A DNA stretch of 42,909 bases from Burkholderiales bacterium (GTDB lineage Bacteria > Pseudomonadota > Gammaproteobacteria > Burkholderiales > Burkholderiaceae_D): the NCBI GenBank assembly GCA_016200845.1, contig JACQDW010000120.1:1-42909 (forward strand), read 5' to 3'. A model generated the notes under the pieces. That model made no database searches. It worked only from the letters and a program-made list of their open reading frames with translations, and was not told where the DNA came from. The first letter of the stretch is position 1. Each line of letters starts with the position of its first letter. The translations under genes and the position numbers were made by a program. Of this stretch, positions 9,018 to 17,320 are shown piece after piece.

Positions 9018-9431
9018 ATGTTTGCCGCGACCTCCACATCCACCTTTTCTCGTCTGAGAAACGCTCATCGCCTGATGTTGGCGGTGTTGCTTTTCTATGT
9101 CGCGACACTGGGTGTGGCCATGGCGGCGCCCGTCCTCAAAGCACAAGGCTCCAACATTTTGTGTACCAGTACCGGCATCAAATATGTCAGCTCCTCCGGC
9201 GAAATCACCGATGCCAATGGCAATGCACAAGATGGCAAACCCGGCAAGATGCAGGGTCACAGTCTGGAATGCTCACTGTGCGTTCCCACTGGAATCACCC
9301 CTGATTTACCTATTCTCGACGTCCCAGCGCCGATTCACGCTTTATCCTATGCAACGCGCTCTATCCCGGCTGCGCGGCTTGCCTCTCTCGTTTCTGCACC
9401 GCTTCCTGCGCGTGGTCCACCCACTATTTAG
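9018..9431 (+). CDS. DUF2946-family protein, copper-associated
   Basis: The 137-residue product has an N-terminal hydrophobic segment (MLAVLLFYVATLGVAMAA, likely a signal peptide or anchor). A GxHxxxCxxC type motif follows (QGHSLECSLCVP, about residues 79-90), as is typical of DUF2946. A proline- and alanine-rich tail ends in PARGPPTI. DUF2946 genes frequently sit next to TonB receptors and PCu(A)C chaperones, exactly as here, and the histidine/cysteine motif suggests metal binding. The direct biochemical role is not established. No Shine-Dalgarno sequence precedes ATG 9018; an internal ATG at about 9075 would shorten the N-terminus but keep the hydrophobic segment. Confidence 0.8.
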   Translation: MFAATSTSTFSRLRNAHRLMLAVLLFYVATLGVAMAAPVLKAQGSNILCTSTGIKYVSSSGEITDANGNAQDGKPGKMQGHSLECSLCVPTGITPDLPILDVPAPIHALSYATRSIPAARLASLVSAPLPARGPPTI

Positions 9432-9462
9432 TTTTCCCTCACACACTATTTGATTAACTCGT

Positions 9463-9486
9463 GATATCGGCATTCAGGTCGATATC
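9463..9486. promoter_or_regulatory. Inverted repeat before the TonB-receptor gene
   Basis: GATATCG (9463-9469) and CGATATC (9480-9486) are perfect 7-bp inverted arms with a 10-nt spacer, in the 79-bp gap between the DUF2946 gene and the TonB receptor. CTCGTG and CTCGTG also flank the structure on both sides as direct repeats. It may be an operator, or an mRNA hairpin that tunes expression within the operon. Confidence 0.4.
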
Positions 9487-9510
9487 GCCACTCGTGTACG
9501 AAAAAACTAA

Positions 9511-11790
9511 ATGAACCAACGCCACCTCAGCACAGGTGCGGCATCGCTCTTTGCCGCCCTGCAGATATTCCCTGCCCACGCCCAAGATCTTGACACGCCA
9601 ATCCCAGAACGCGTGGTGATACAGGGCACCCAAAGCAGCACCCTACCCACCATCATCCCGACCACCATAGAAGGCATCAACGCCGAAACCGTAGCACGCA
9701 CCATCAATGCCTTTGACGCCGAAGATGCCTTGAAATATTTTCCCAGCCTCTTAGTGCGCAAACGTTTTGTTGGCGACTTTAATCATGCGGTGCTGGCGAC
9801 CCGCGCTTCCGGCACTGGCAATAGCGCCCGTTCGCTAGTGTTTGCAGATGGCATTTTGCTGTCCAATTTGCTCGGCAATGGTGCCAGTTTCACCCCACGT
9901 TGGGGCTTGGTCTCGCCAGAAGAAATCGCTCGTGTCGATGTGCTGTATGGCCCATTTTCTGCGGCTTATTCTGGTAACTCAGTCGGCGCGGTGGTGGACT
10001 ATGTCACCCGCATGCCAGATAAATTTCAGGCTCAGGTCAAACTCTCCGCCGTCACTGAACAATTCAAAGAAGCCGCTACCGATCACGCTTACACTGGCAA
10101 GCAAGCCTCCCTTAGCCTCGGCGACAAACAAGGACCATTTTCATGGTGGCTGCATTTCAATCACTTGGATAGCGAAGGACATCCGATTGCCTTCGTGAAT
10201 AAATTAAACTCTTCTGGCGTCACCAGCAACGCCGGAACCTTTGTCACCGGAGCCGTCCCCGGCATCAACCCACAGGGCAAAGACTGGTGGTTATTGGGTG
10301 CCAGTGGACAAACCCATACCCAGCAAGATCACGCCAAGATCAAATTCGCTTATGACATTAACCCAACCCTGCGCGCCAGCTATACCTATGCAAGCTGGCG
10401 TAACACCGCCATTAGCGATGCAGATAGCTATTTGCGCGATCTCACTGGTCGCCCTGTTTATAGCGGAGACATCAATATCGCTGGAAAAAAATACACCCTC
10501 GCGCCAACCGACATCACAGAAAGCCTTACGCAATCCGAACATCGCACGCACGGCTTTTACATCAAAAGCAATCGCAGAGGCATGTTCGACTGGGCTTTGT
10601 CCGCCAGTAGTGACGACTACACGAGCGATCTCATCCGCATGCCCAACACGGCCTTGCCCACCGCAAGATCGGGTGGCGCTGGTCGTATCGCTGACGGCAA
10701 GGGAACAGGGTGGCAGACCTTGGGAATCAAAGGAATCTGGCGTCCACAGAGCCAACACATCACCGAGTTTGGCATCCAGACCGAACGCTATCATTTACGT
10801 ACCCAAGTCTTCGCCATAGGAGACTGGATCACGGGCGCGCCAGCACAAAGTATCTCGGCCTTCCGTGGTGACACGCAATTAAACAGCCTGTATGCCCAAG
10901 ATGCCTGGCGCATCAGCCCAACATGGCGCGCCATCCTCGGTGCGCGTTTAGAGCAATGGCAGGCCAATCATGGTGCCATCGCCAACGCCACCACTACACT
11001 CGCGTTTGCCAATCGAGAGCAAGTCAAGCTCTCGCCCAAAGCAGCGTTGTCTTATCAATGGAGCGACGAGCTCGCCCTCAAAGCATCAATCGGAAAAGCC
11101 TGGCGCATGCCCACCGTCTCAGAGTTATACCAAGGCAGCATCGCCAGCAACAACATCATCAACAACGACCCGCTACTTAAACCAGAACATTCCTGGACCG
11201 GCGAGCTCAGCGCTGAATGGTCGCTGGCACAAGGCAAAGGTCTCATGCGCAGCACCTACTTCGCAGAAGACAGCCGCGACGCTCTCTATGCACAGACCAA
11301 TGCGCAAGTCAGCCCTGTCGTCACTACCATACAAAACATAGGGCAGATACGCACTCAGGGATTTGAGATCGCTTATCAAGCAAATGATGTTGTCGTCACT
11401 GGCTTAGACCTCAACGCCAGCCTCACCTATGCCCACTCCCTCATCGTGCGCAATGACCGCTTCCCCGCCAGCGTCGGCAAATGGCAGCCACGCGTCCCCA
11501 GATGGCGCGCCAACTTCCTCGCCAGCTATCGCCACAACCAACAACTCTCCACCACGCTGGGCGCACGCTACAGCGGTCGCCAATACGGCACGCTCGACAA
11601 CAGCGACCACAACGAATCTAGCTACACCAGCGTCTCGCGCTTCTTCGTTGCCGACTTGCGCCTGCGCTATCAAGTCGACTCGCACTGGAGCGCAGCCTTA
11701 GGCATAGACAATCTCAACAACAGAAAATATTGGGCTTTCCATCCTTACGCCCAGCGTAGTATCGTTGCAGAGTTAACTTGGTCCCACTAA
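9511..11790 (+). CDS. TonB-dependent outer-membrane receptor, probably for copper
   Basis: The 759-residue product has a signal peptide ending at PAHA-QDL and a TonB-box-like stretch (ERVVIQGT) right after it. A plug domain covers about residues 45-190 (IEGINAETVARTINAFDAEDALKYFPSL, then VDVLYGPFSAAYSGNSVGAVVDYVT). A 22-strand-type barrel follows, ending in the classical aromatic/His C-terminus (AELTWSH). The substrate is inferred only from context: it lies between a DUF2946 gene and a PCu(A)C copper-chaperone gene, an arrangement linked to copper uptake. Siderophore use cannot be excluded. The stop is 23 bp before the chaperone gene, so co-transcription is very likely. Base composition is visibly more GC-rich than the island to the right. 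Confidence 0.9.
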   Translation: MNQRHLSTGAASLFAALQIFPAHAQDLDTPIPERVVIQGTQSSTLPTIIPTTIEGINAETVARTINAFDAEDALKYFPSLLVRKRFVGDFNHAVLATRASGTGNSARSLVFADGILLSNLLGNGASFTPRWGLVSPEEIARVDVLYGPFSAAYSGNSVGAVVDYVTRMPDKFQAQVKLSAVTEQFKEAATDHAYTGKQASLSLGDKQGPFSWWLHFNHLDSEGHPIAFVNKLNSSGVTSNAGTFVTGAVPGINPQGKDWWLLGASGQTHTQQDHAKIKFAYDINPTLRASYTYASWRNTAISDADSYLRDLTGRPVYSGDINIAGKKYTLAPTDITESLTQSEHRTHGFYIKSNRRGMFDWALSASSDDYTSDLIRMPNTALPTARSGGAGRIADGKGTGWQTLGIKGIWRPQSQHITEFGIQTERYHLRTQVFAIGDWITGAPAQSISAFRGDTQLNSLYAQDAWRISPTWRAILGARLEQWQANHGAIANATTTLAFANREQVKLSPKAALSYQWSDELALKASIGKAWRMPTVSELYQGSIASNNIINNDPLLKPEHSWTGELSAEWSLAQGKGLMRSTYFAEDSRDALYAQTNAQVSPVVTTIQNIGQIRTQGFEIAYQANDVVVTGLDLNASLTYAHSLIVRNDRFPASVGKWQPRVPRWRANFLASYRHNQQLSTTLGARYSGRQYGTLDNSDHNESSYTSVSRFFVADLRLRYQVDSHWSAALGIDNLNNRKYWAFHPYAQRSIVAELTWSH

Positions 11791-11813
11791 TCACCAAATA
11801 AAAGGAACACACC

Positions 11814-12260
11814 ATGAACCAACACATCACCGCCAGCCTGCTCCTCGCCTTATCCAGCATCTGCAGCGCCACCGTCAACGCCCAAGTGACCGTCAAAGAA
11901 GCCTGGATACGCGCCACCGTCGCCCCACAAAAAGTCACAGGCGCATTCTTGCAGATCACATCCAAGCAAGACGCCAAACTCATCGCCGTTTCCAGCAACA
12001 TCGCCGACAACGTAGAAATTCACAGCATGGAAATGGAAGGCGACATGATGAAGATGCGTGAAATCAAAGACCTCCCACTCCCCGCTGGCAAAACCATAGA
12101 ACTCAAACCAGGCGGCATGCACATCATGCTGTTTGGATTGAAAAAAGCAGTGAAAGAAGGTGAAAAAATAAAGCTGAACTTAACCGTCGAAGACAACAAG
12201 AAACAACGCCAGCAAGTGGAAGTGCAGGCGACGGTGAAGGCTATGAATGGGGGGATGTAG
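11814..12260 (+). CDS. PCu(A)C-type periplasmic copper chaperone
   Basis: The 148-residue product has a signal peptide ending near TVNA-QVTV. The copper-binding pattern H-M-x(n)-M-x(n)-H-x-M is visible as EIHSMEMEGDMMKMREI followed by GGMHIMLFGLK. The domain fills the mature protein; the Ig-like strands VTVKEAWIRATVAPQKVTGAFL and IKLNLTVEDN are standard for the family. Known role: delivers Cu(I) to the CuA site of cytochrome oxidase or buffers periplasmic copper. Shine-Dalgarno AAAGGA precedes the ATG. The 3' 250 bp are repeated at 19294-19549, so the present 3' end may have been replaced when the neighbouring island arrived. Confidence 0.95.
   Translation: MNQHITASLLLALSSICSATVNAQVTVKEAWIRATVAPQKVTGAFLQITSKQDAKLIAVSSNIADNVEIHSMEMEGDMMKMREIKDLPLPAGKTIELKPGGMHIMLFGLKKAVKEGEKIKLNLTVEDNKKQRQQVEVQATVKAMNGGM
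12011..12260 (+). repeat. Left copy of the 250-bp PCu(A)C 3'-end duplication
   Basis: From CGTAGAAATT at 12011 to the stop codon, this stretch matches 19294-19549 in the same orientation. Scattered, mostly silent, differences occur, and the right copy carries extra codons near its end. Similarity stops right at the stop codons and at an internal gene position on the 5' side. The two copies bracket the island. About nine bases in ten agree by eye; the exact identity was not computed. Confidence 0.9.
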
Positions 12261-12272
12261 AATTTAGAATGA

Positions 12273-12301
12273 CGCACCTCAAATTCAAAATTTGAGGCGC
12301 G
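12273..12301. terminator. Hairpin just after the copper-chaperone gene
   Basis: CCTCAAATT (12277-12285) and AATTTGAGG (12289-12297) pair perfectly around a 3-nt loop, and the stem extends by CGC/GCG at 12273-12275 and 12299-12301. No T tract follows on either strand. It lies between two convergent genes at the left edge of the island and may be a weak bidirectional terminator. Confidence 0.45.
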
Positions 12302-12316
12302 GTAAAACGTAACAAC

Positions 12317-13072
12317 CTAACTAGACAAAGATCTCCCGAGAACAGTAAAACTAACTAGCATGGCTGGAAACAAATCAACTCTCTCAGGCTTAAAATAAAA
12401 ACCGACTGTTGGAAATTTCTCCATTAATCTAGACTTTCCATTGTCAAGCGATTTTCGACCAGTGAAGGCTTCGTTAAATAACTTTTCAAGCTCTTCACTT
12501 TTAATTGGCTCCTGAGCCAAATCACTTTCTGTTATTACCTGAAGTGGCATACAAATCATCCCAACGACATAATGACTATGCTTTCGATCATCAAGGGATG
12601 AAAATACACTTCTTTGCGTCAATTTCCCTTGACTCTTCACATAGTCTGCAAACATTCGCCTAATTCCCCTCTCACTTGAAAGCACTTCATTAATTTTCCT
12701 AGGGTCTTTTGGCTGTAAGAATTTCTTTGCTTCTAAATAGAAATTAAATTCACTCGCCGCGTCACTGGACGGGATGTGCGCCCACAAATCACATCGCCCA
12801 AATTCAGACTGAGTCGCTTTCTTAATTGGTAGTTCTTCGGCGACGATACTTTGAGGATTTGAACGGATAATTGAAGCAGCCAAGGAACTGACGACTACAC
12901 GCTCGTTTGCAAGCCACGGAACTTCTGGTTTACCAAAAAGCGCCTCCGTTTTGCTCAAATATTGCCTTAAATGGGTTTCCCAATTTCGGCAAATTTTGGT
13001 CAATTGTTCGTAAATAAAATCATACTCTTCAAATCTTTCAACATTCTTTTTTGTGCTAAGTGGTACGTACAT
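12317..13072 (-). CDS. Uncharacterised protein with PD-(D/E)XK nuclease-like motif
   Basis: The 251-residue product starts at ATG 13072 behind AAGGAAG. No family is recognised with certainty. The middle of the protein carries GRCDLWAHIPSS, then FNFYLEAKKF about 20 residues later: a D ... ExK arrangement with hydrophobic strands on both sides, typical of restriction-endonuclease-fold nucleases. An upstream conserved-looking helix (VSSLAASIIRSNP) and EEL could supply the first acidic residue. It is the last gene of a leftward group, 34 bp after the WYL regulator. Its place beside a DUF2779 nuclease and a WYL regulator suggests a defence or DNA-processing role, which is inference. It might equally be a restriction-like protein without activity. 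Confidence 0.6.
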   Translation of the reverse strand: MYVPLSTKKNVERFEEYDFIYEQLTKICRNWETHLRQYLSKTEALFGKPEVPWLANERVVVSSLAASIIRSNPQSIVAEELPIKKATQSEFGRCDLWAHIPSSDAASEFNFYLEAKKFLQPKDPRKINEVLSSERGIRRMFADYVKSQGKLTQRSVFSSLDDRKHSHYVVGMICMPLQVITESDLAQEPIKSEELEKLFNEAFTGRKSLDNGKSRLMEKFPTVGFYFKPERVDLFPAMLVSFTVLGRSLSS

Positions 13073-13106
13073 TGTTCTTCCTTAAACAAGTTTTTAACAA
13101 ATTAAA

Positions 13107-14081
13107 TCAGAGCTCTACACCCACAACGTCCCAAACTTTATCACCAAACCCACGCAACCACCAACGTAAGTGTCCAGTGTCAACTACAGTCGCATTTATC
13201 CTAAAACCCGAATTCAATTCTTCTGCGATCTGATCTTTGGATAGAGCGGATTCCAGCAAATGTTGCCCCGCCTTTTTATCGATCGTAAATGATAGATGGA
13301 CTTTTTTTCCGTGGCCAAAACCAAAACGCCCGTCCGCGTCGTATTCCTTTAGCTTGAAGTTTTTAGGGCGATCAAAACTAAGAGTTGAAGTGCTAACAGA
13401 TGAGATTCTATGAACCGCGAGACTGCGTTCGTTCGTGTACCCTTTAAAACGGCAGACCAAGTACAGGCGTGGTCCTTGCTGCGCTAAGCCCAAGGGCATT
13501 ACATCATGGCGTTTCCTTTCGCCAGCCGCATTTTTGTAGCTCACATCTAACCATCGGTTGAAATACAAAGCGTTGCTAACTGGTTCTAAGATCCCCTGCT
13601 TTATTGGTGGGGGAATCAAAGACTGAGTCTCACTAACGACCCTCACCTTACCAAGCCACTCGCGGGCGCGAGAACTATTGGTATGTGATTTAAACTCTGC
13701 AAGAGGATCTAATTTCGCACGTGCTTGCTCAAAGAATCCTCGCATCGACGTCATCAAATTAGAAGGTAATAAATTTTTTAAGTGCTGCTCCGCAAGTGAG
13801 AGCAACAAAGCATCCTGCTCATTTAACATAGGAATAGAAAAACTTGGAGTTTGCGTGCCTCGACGATAGCTGTATGGTTTACTGTCGCTATTACAATCGA
13901 CGTCAAAATACTGGCAAAGCATTTTTAACTGTTTCTGAATATTGCGAATGTCTCGCTTAATTCCGGCATTTTCTAATTGCACGCATAACTCCTGCGCTGA
14001 AACAGACCTGCTGGTGGGTATTCGTCGCAATAACTCAATCGCCAATCTCACTGTTTCTGATGTCTTATTTTCCTTCTCCAT
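13107..14081 (-). CDS. WYL-domain transcriptional regulator
   Basis: The N-terminal winged-helix part (about residues 1-85) is followed by a helical linker and a WYL-type domain (RWLDVSYKNAAGERKRHDVMPLGL, then PRLYLVCRFKGYTNERSLAVHRISSV). A C-terminal WCX-like extension ends in HLRWWLRGFGDKVWDVVGVEL. WYL proteins of this architecture (BrxR, CapW and relatives) are repressors often linked to phage-defence operons; the ligand is unknown. ATG 14081 is chosen because AAAGGA sits six bases upstream; ATG 14096 is in frame but lacks a ribosome site. The gene begins about 17 bp after the true stop of the DUF2779 gene and lies 34 bp before the PD-(D/E)XK-like gene, so it probably controls its own operon. 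Confidence 0.85.
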   Translation of the reverse strand: MEKENKTSETVRLAIELLRRIPTSRSVSAQELCVQLENAGIKRDIRNIQKQLKMLCQYFDVDCNSDSKPYSYRRGTQTPSFSIPMLNEQDALLLSLAEQHLKNLLPSNLMTSMRGFFEQARAKLDPLAEFKSHTNSSRAREWLGKVRVVSETQSLIPPPIKQGILEPVSNALYFNRWLDVSYKNAAGERKRHDVMPLGLAQQGPRLYLVCRFKGYTNERSLAVHRISSVSTSTLSFDRPKNFKLKEYDADGRFGFGHGKKVHLSFTIDKKAGQHLLESALSKDQIAEELNSGFRINATVVDTGHLRWWLRGFGDKVWDVVGVEL

Positions 14082-14098
14082 TGCTTCCTTTTTCATTG

Positions 14099-15675
14099 TT
14101 AATACCCACTAAAAAAGCGCCAAATAACAAACATAGCGTAAGTATCGAGTTCACAATAGCGTCGCAGAACATGATCAATCTCAGCCTTTCTGGAGCAAGT
14201 AACAGCCTTTGCAATGGCTTCAATATAGACCTGCATCGCTACCCCACCGTTTTGAACCTCACTCAAGTCTTGATAAGACAATTCAGGTGCAACGGCAGGC
14301 AAGACCTTTTTGATGCTCCAACTCCCCTGTTGGCTTGGGTGATAATAGTATTTTTAGTGATCGCAAGAAGATCAACCAACCTGTCTTTAATCGCTAATAA
14401 TTGATCGCTATATGCGGGTAAAAATTCGGCTAGGTCTCGGATGCACATTTTTTCAAAACTGGCGTTATAAGCGAATATGTTACCGCGCTTACCGCAAGAA
14501 GCAATGAGACTTTCAGCCAATCGCTTCGCGGGATCTTTTCCCGTCAAATCCAAAAACTCCATGTGTGTGACTCCACCAATGCGACCCAATTTGTGCAAAC
14601 TGTATTGGAATGGAATTTGCCGATATGGTCTACGGCCTTTCCAAATTGGCACAGCAAAATTGACTGTCTCAAAGTCAAGAAAGAAGATCGGTTTTTTGTG
14701 TTGTGCCAACTCGCTCGCAGCACTCATTCGGTCGAAGTAAACTTGTTTGGATATGGTATGTATTTTCACCCGAAGCTGCACTGGATTAAGTAACTTGTCG
14801 GGCACGCGCCTAAGATCAGTTATGCCTTGATTTAAACACTCTTTAAGTGCCGTTGTGTTAATCGATGGCAGCCATTGCACAGGAAATTGAGCCTGTTGTT
14901 CTTGGCTCTTGCAATAAGCTGCAAATCCACAATCATTCGGCATACTACAATGCTTACCGGTTTGAATCGCTGGTTCTGATCGCTTCTTGACGACTTGATG
15001 TGCACCAACAATCCACTTAACACCAACAATCCACTTAACACCAACAATCCACTTAACACCAACAATCCACTTAACACCAACAATCCACTTAACAACTTCA
15101 GCTTCTTGACGAAACACATGTTCGGTTACATCGACCACTGAAAGTAACCCCTCATAATGGCTCTTACCATCGTAAGAAAAATCAGAGTTGACATATGCGA
15201 GCGACACCTCTTCAATTTGAGCTCCTGCGGCTCTAGCTATGTAAAACTGGATAGCGACATCGGCCAAATAGTGCTCTTTAATTTCACTTGACGATTTCAC
15301 CTCTATCATATTCCAAACTCTTTGACCGTTACGTCTTGCAGGTAACATGACATCGATGAATGAGCGCGCACCGTTTACCTGAAACCCAGCTTCAAAAATT
15401 GGATGCCTTGACGAAAGAAATTCTTTTGTCTGAATCACGACCTCATCAATGCCTTGAATCATCGGCTGAAATACAATTCCTTTTCCTTTAGGATCATACA
15501 AACGACGCGCGACTAATCCAACCTGATTACCGATGTCAAAACCCATTTGCATTGATGCGGAAACGTCGTTCATATCTTGACGATGAACCTCTAACCATAA
15601 ACGCTTATGGCACTGGAGATAAGCCATTATTTTCGACTGCGCAAACGTAAGACGAAGAACGCGGTTCCATATCAC
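14099..15675 (-). pseudogene. DUF2779 Fe-S nuclease/exonuclease with a one-base frameshift
   Basis: The first frame runs from GTG 15675 to a stop at 14263. The expected C-terminus continues in another frame to 14099 (GSWSIKKVLPAVAPELSYQDL, then RRYCELDTYAM). The switch maps to an A5 run, seen as T5 at 14351-14355 on the plus strand; adding one A would give 525 residues in a single frame. Domains: a Cas4/RecB-like nuclease with Cys22, Asp108, the Glu125/Lys127 EVK motif and cysteines 243, 249 and 255 for a likely iron-sulfur cluster; then a DnaQ-like exonuclease starting at FLDFET (about 334). The final exonuclease acidic motif (ELDTYAM) lies beyond the frameshift. Residues 195-224 are five copies of VKWIVG. 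The cause may be a real mutation or a homopolymer sequencing error. It heads the operon with the WYL and PD-(D/E)XK-like genes. Confidence 0.85.
15003..15092. repeat. Five perfect 18-bp tandem repeats inside the DUF2779 gene
   Basis: The unit CACCAACAATCCACTTAA occurs five times without a mismatch. Because 18 is a multiple of three, each copy adds VKWIVG to the protein in frame. The segment sits just before the cysteine cluster, in the helix that joins the nuclease core to the iron-sulfur region. Identical units point to recent expansion by strand slippage. Confidence 0.97.
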
Positions 15676-16216
15676 TAAACAGGCGTGGATACATCATGAT
15701 AAGCGCCGATAATTTATTTTCACACGTCATAATTTAAATACCCTCTCCCTTAACATTGAGAGAAAAACAGCTTCATTGCTCCCTGACTTGCCAAAAGCTT
15801 CTCACCGTTTCTGGGACAAAAGTCGTTGTCGTTGGGATGACAAAAAAACGAATGAAATAAATGACTTTTGCCTCACTACGAAATGTCTGAACTGGCGCTC
15901 TAAAAATAAGCGGCATGGCAAATCCTTTCGTCAGTTCACTTAAATACCAAAATTTTAAGTGCTACGTACGACGACTTGCGTCGCATGTGAACTCATCACA
16001 CTCGAATGAAAAAACTTCTATCTAGAATTGCTGAATATGCGGTCTTTGTCACCGAAGCAAAAAAGACGATTAGATCGAGATTTACTGTTTGCGACGCAAA
16101 TCGTCGCACCTTAATGCAACAATCAAATGTTCTCCGACGCACTAATCGAGGGCTACATTTCGGTTCATTTGTGACCGAAACAAAACTTTAACTACTCACC
16201 AAATTGAGGCGACAAC
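15676..16216. other. 540-bp divergent intergenic region inside the island
   Basis: This region separates the leftward DUF2779 operon from the rightward SIR2 operon and must hold both promoters. It is AT-rich with no convincing gene. A 61-codon frame at 16006-16191 has no ribosome site. Two short palindromes with TGCGAC/GTCGCA cores occur at 15977-15985 and 16088-16100. A loosely repeated TTTGT(C/G)ACCGAA motif occurs near 16048 and 16168. Confidence 0.6.
16088..16100. promoter_or_regulatory. Perfect 13-bp palindrome upstream of the SIR2 operon
   Basis: TTTGCGACGCAAA is a perfect palindrome (six-base arms around a single base), 117 bp before the first gene of the SIR2 operon. A shorter relative, TGCGTCGCA, lies at 15977-15985, and TCGTCGCA follows immediately at 16101. 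The spacing and symmetry suit a dimeric repressor; the WYL protein encoded nearby is a candidate. The assignment is inferred. Confidence 0.4.
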
Positions 16217-17317
16217 ATGAGCCGTTTTGCATTTTTCTTGCTGTATTTGCTGTTTATGATACCGACTTATGTTCTTCCTTTCATAGGTTCAAATTCAACC
16301 GTCGTCCATGCAATTTTGCAAGACACAGAAAGCAGTTTGCCAATCTACACGTGGATTCATGCGGGTTCATTGTTCATATTGGTCATACTCGGTACGATTC
16401 GAGGAAGTAGCAATGCCAAAAGTGGGTTGTTTGCCTTTCCACTCTGTGCTGCAATTTTTGATTTTGTGCCAGTACTAAGTAGTATCCCTTTCATTCCAAC
16501 TATTTTGCATGTAATAGCGCTCATCTTGGGATTACAAGAACAGAAAGACTTGAATGAGAAACACTCAATCAACGCCGACAAAAAAAAATGTCCTCATTGT
16601 GCCGAGTACGTTAAATGTGAAGCCGTTCTATGTCGGTATTGCGGTAAAGATTTGGTGTTGCCACGCAAAACTCATTTAGCCAGATCTATAACGAAACCCG
16701 AAGTAACGATAAATCCGACAGCACTGAGCAATAGCAAAAAAAATATCTCTACAAACTCGAAAGAATTTTCGACTCTTAACGAACTGTTAGTACACCCAAC
16801 AGACGAACAAACTTCGCACACATGGCTTTATTGGATTTGCGTTCTCGTAATCGCAGGCGGAAGCATGGGCTACTACTATTACTCAAGCAATACCGTTCGT
16901 TGGAAAAAACCGGATTTAAACAAGCTAAGTCGCGATTCGGAAAAAATTATGTCAACACGTGCAGGGGACTTGATTGTTGTAGGAGAATTTCAAAACAAAA
17001 ATATCACCTTCAGAGGAAAAAAGCTATTTAAGGAAGACTTAAACGATTATTCGTTCGTGCAGAAATTCGTATATACCGAACAGGATGTCGTTTTGGTGAC
17101 AACCAGTTCTGGTGCAAATTGTCAATTCTATTTTTTTCTAACGATCACGAGTACGGTCTTATCGACACCAACTTTTGGGACGTGTGATGACAGCCCTATC
17201 ATTTCTCAACAAGGCGAAAAAATAACTCTGCTTATGAATAACAAAGCTGGAAAAAAGGTGCGCTTTGCATTTAACAAAGGCGTAGTCTCCGAAAATGGCA
17301 AGCACCTCGAAAAATAA
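16217..17317 (+). CDS. Membrane protein with cytoplasmic zinc ribbon, unknown function
   Basis: The 366-residue product starts at ATG 16217 behind GAGG. Three hydrophobic segments (about residues 3-24, 47-62 and 70-106) are followed by a zinc ribbon with CPHC at 125-128 and CRYC at 139-142, similar to UPF0547-type ribbons. A lysine/serine-rich linker and a fourth membrane span (about 203-223, WLYWICVLVIAGGSMGYYYY) come next, and then a roughly 140-residue soluble C-terminal part with no recognised motif. It is the first gene of a three-gene operon; the next gene starts three bases after its stop. As a membrane protein tied to a degenerate HD protein and a SIR2 protein, it could be a membrane effector or sensor, but this is speculation. 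Confidence 0.75.
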   Translation: MSRFAFFLLYLLFMIPTYVLPFIGSNSTVVHAILQDTESSLPIYTWIHAGSLFILVILGTIRGSSNAKSGLFAFPLCAAIFDFVPVLSSIPFIPTILHVIALILGLQEQKDLNEKHSINADKKKCPHCAEYVKCEAVLCRYCGKDLVLPRKTHLARSITKPEVTINPTALSNSKKNISTNSKEFSTLNELLVHPTDEQTSHTWLYWICVLVIAGGSMGYYYYSSNTVRWKKPDLNKLSRDSEKIMSTRAGDLIVVGEFQNKNITFRGKKLFKEDLNDYSFVQKFVYTEQDVVLVTTSSGANCQFYFFLTITSTVLSTPTFGTCDDSPIISQQGEKITLLMNNKAGKKVRFAFNKGVVSENGKHLEK

Positions 17318-17320
17318 AGA

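Noticed and set aside
14343-14363. Programmed -1 ribosomal frameshift in the DUF2779 gene
   Set aside because: The site reads T-AAA-AAT with only five A residues, not a canonical slippery heptamer. An indel or sequencing error is simpler.
15003-15092. Tandem repeats considered as a CRISPR array
   Set aside because: The 18-bp units are contiguous with no spacers, sit in frame within a coding region, and no cas genes are nearby.
14832-15119. A second reading frame through the tandem repeats (repeating Leu-Ser-Gly-Leu-Leu-Val)
   Set aside because: It is an out-of-frame shadow of the DUF2779 gene produced by the 18-bp periodicity; it has no ribosome site or homology.
16006-16191. A 61-codon frame in the island's divergent intergenic region
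   Set aside because: No Shine-Dalgarno sequence, no recognisable domain, and it overlaps the palindromes that better fit a regulatory region.
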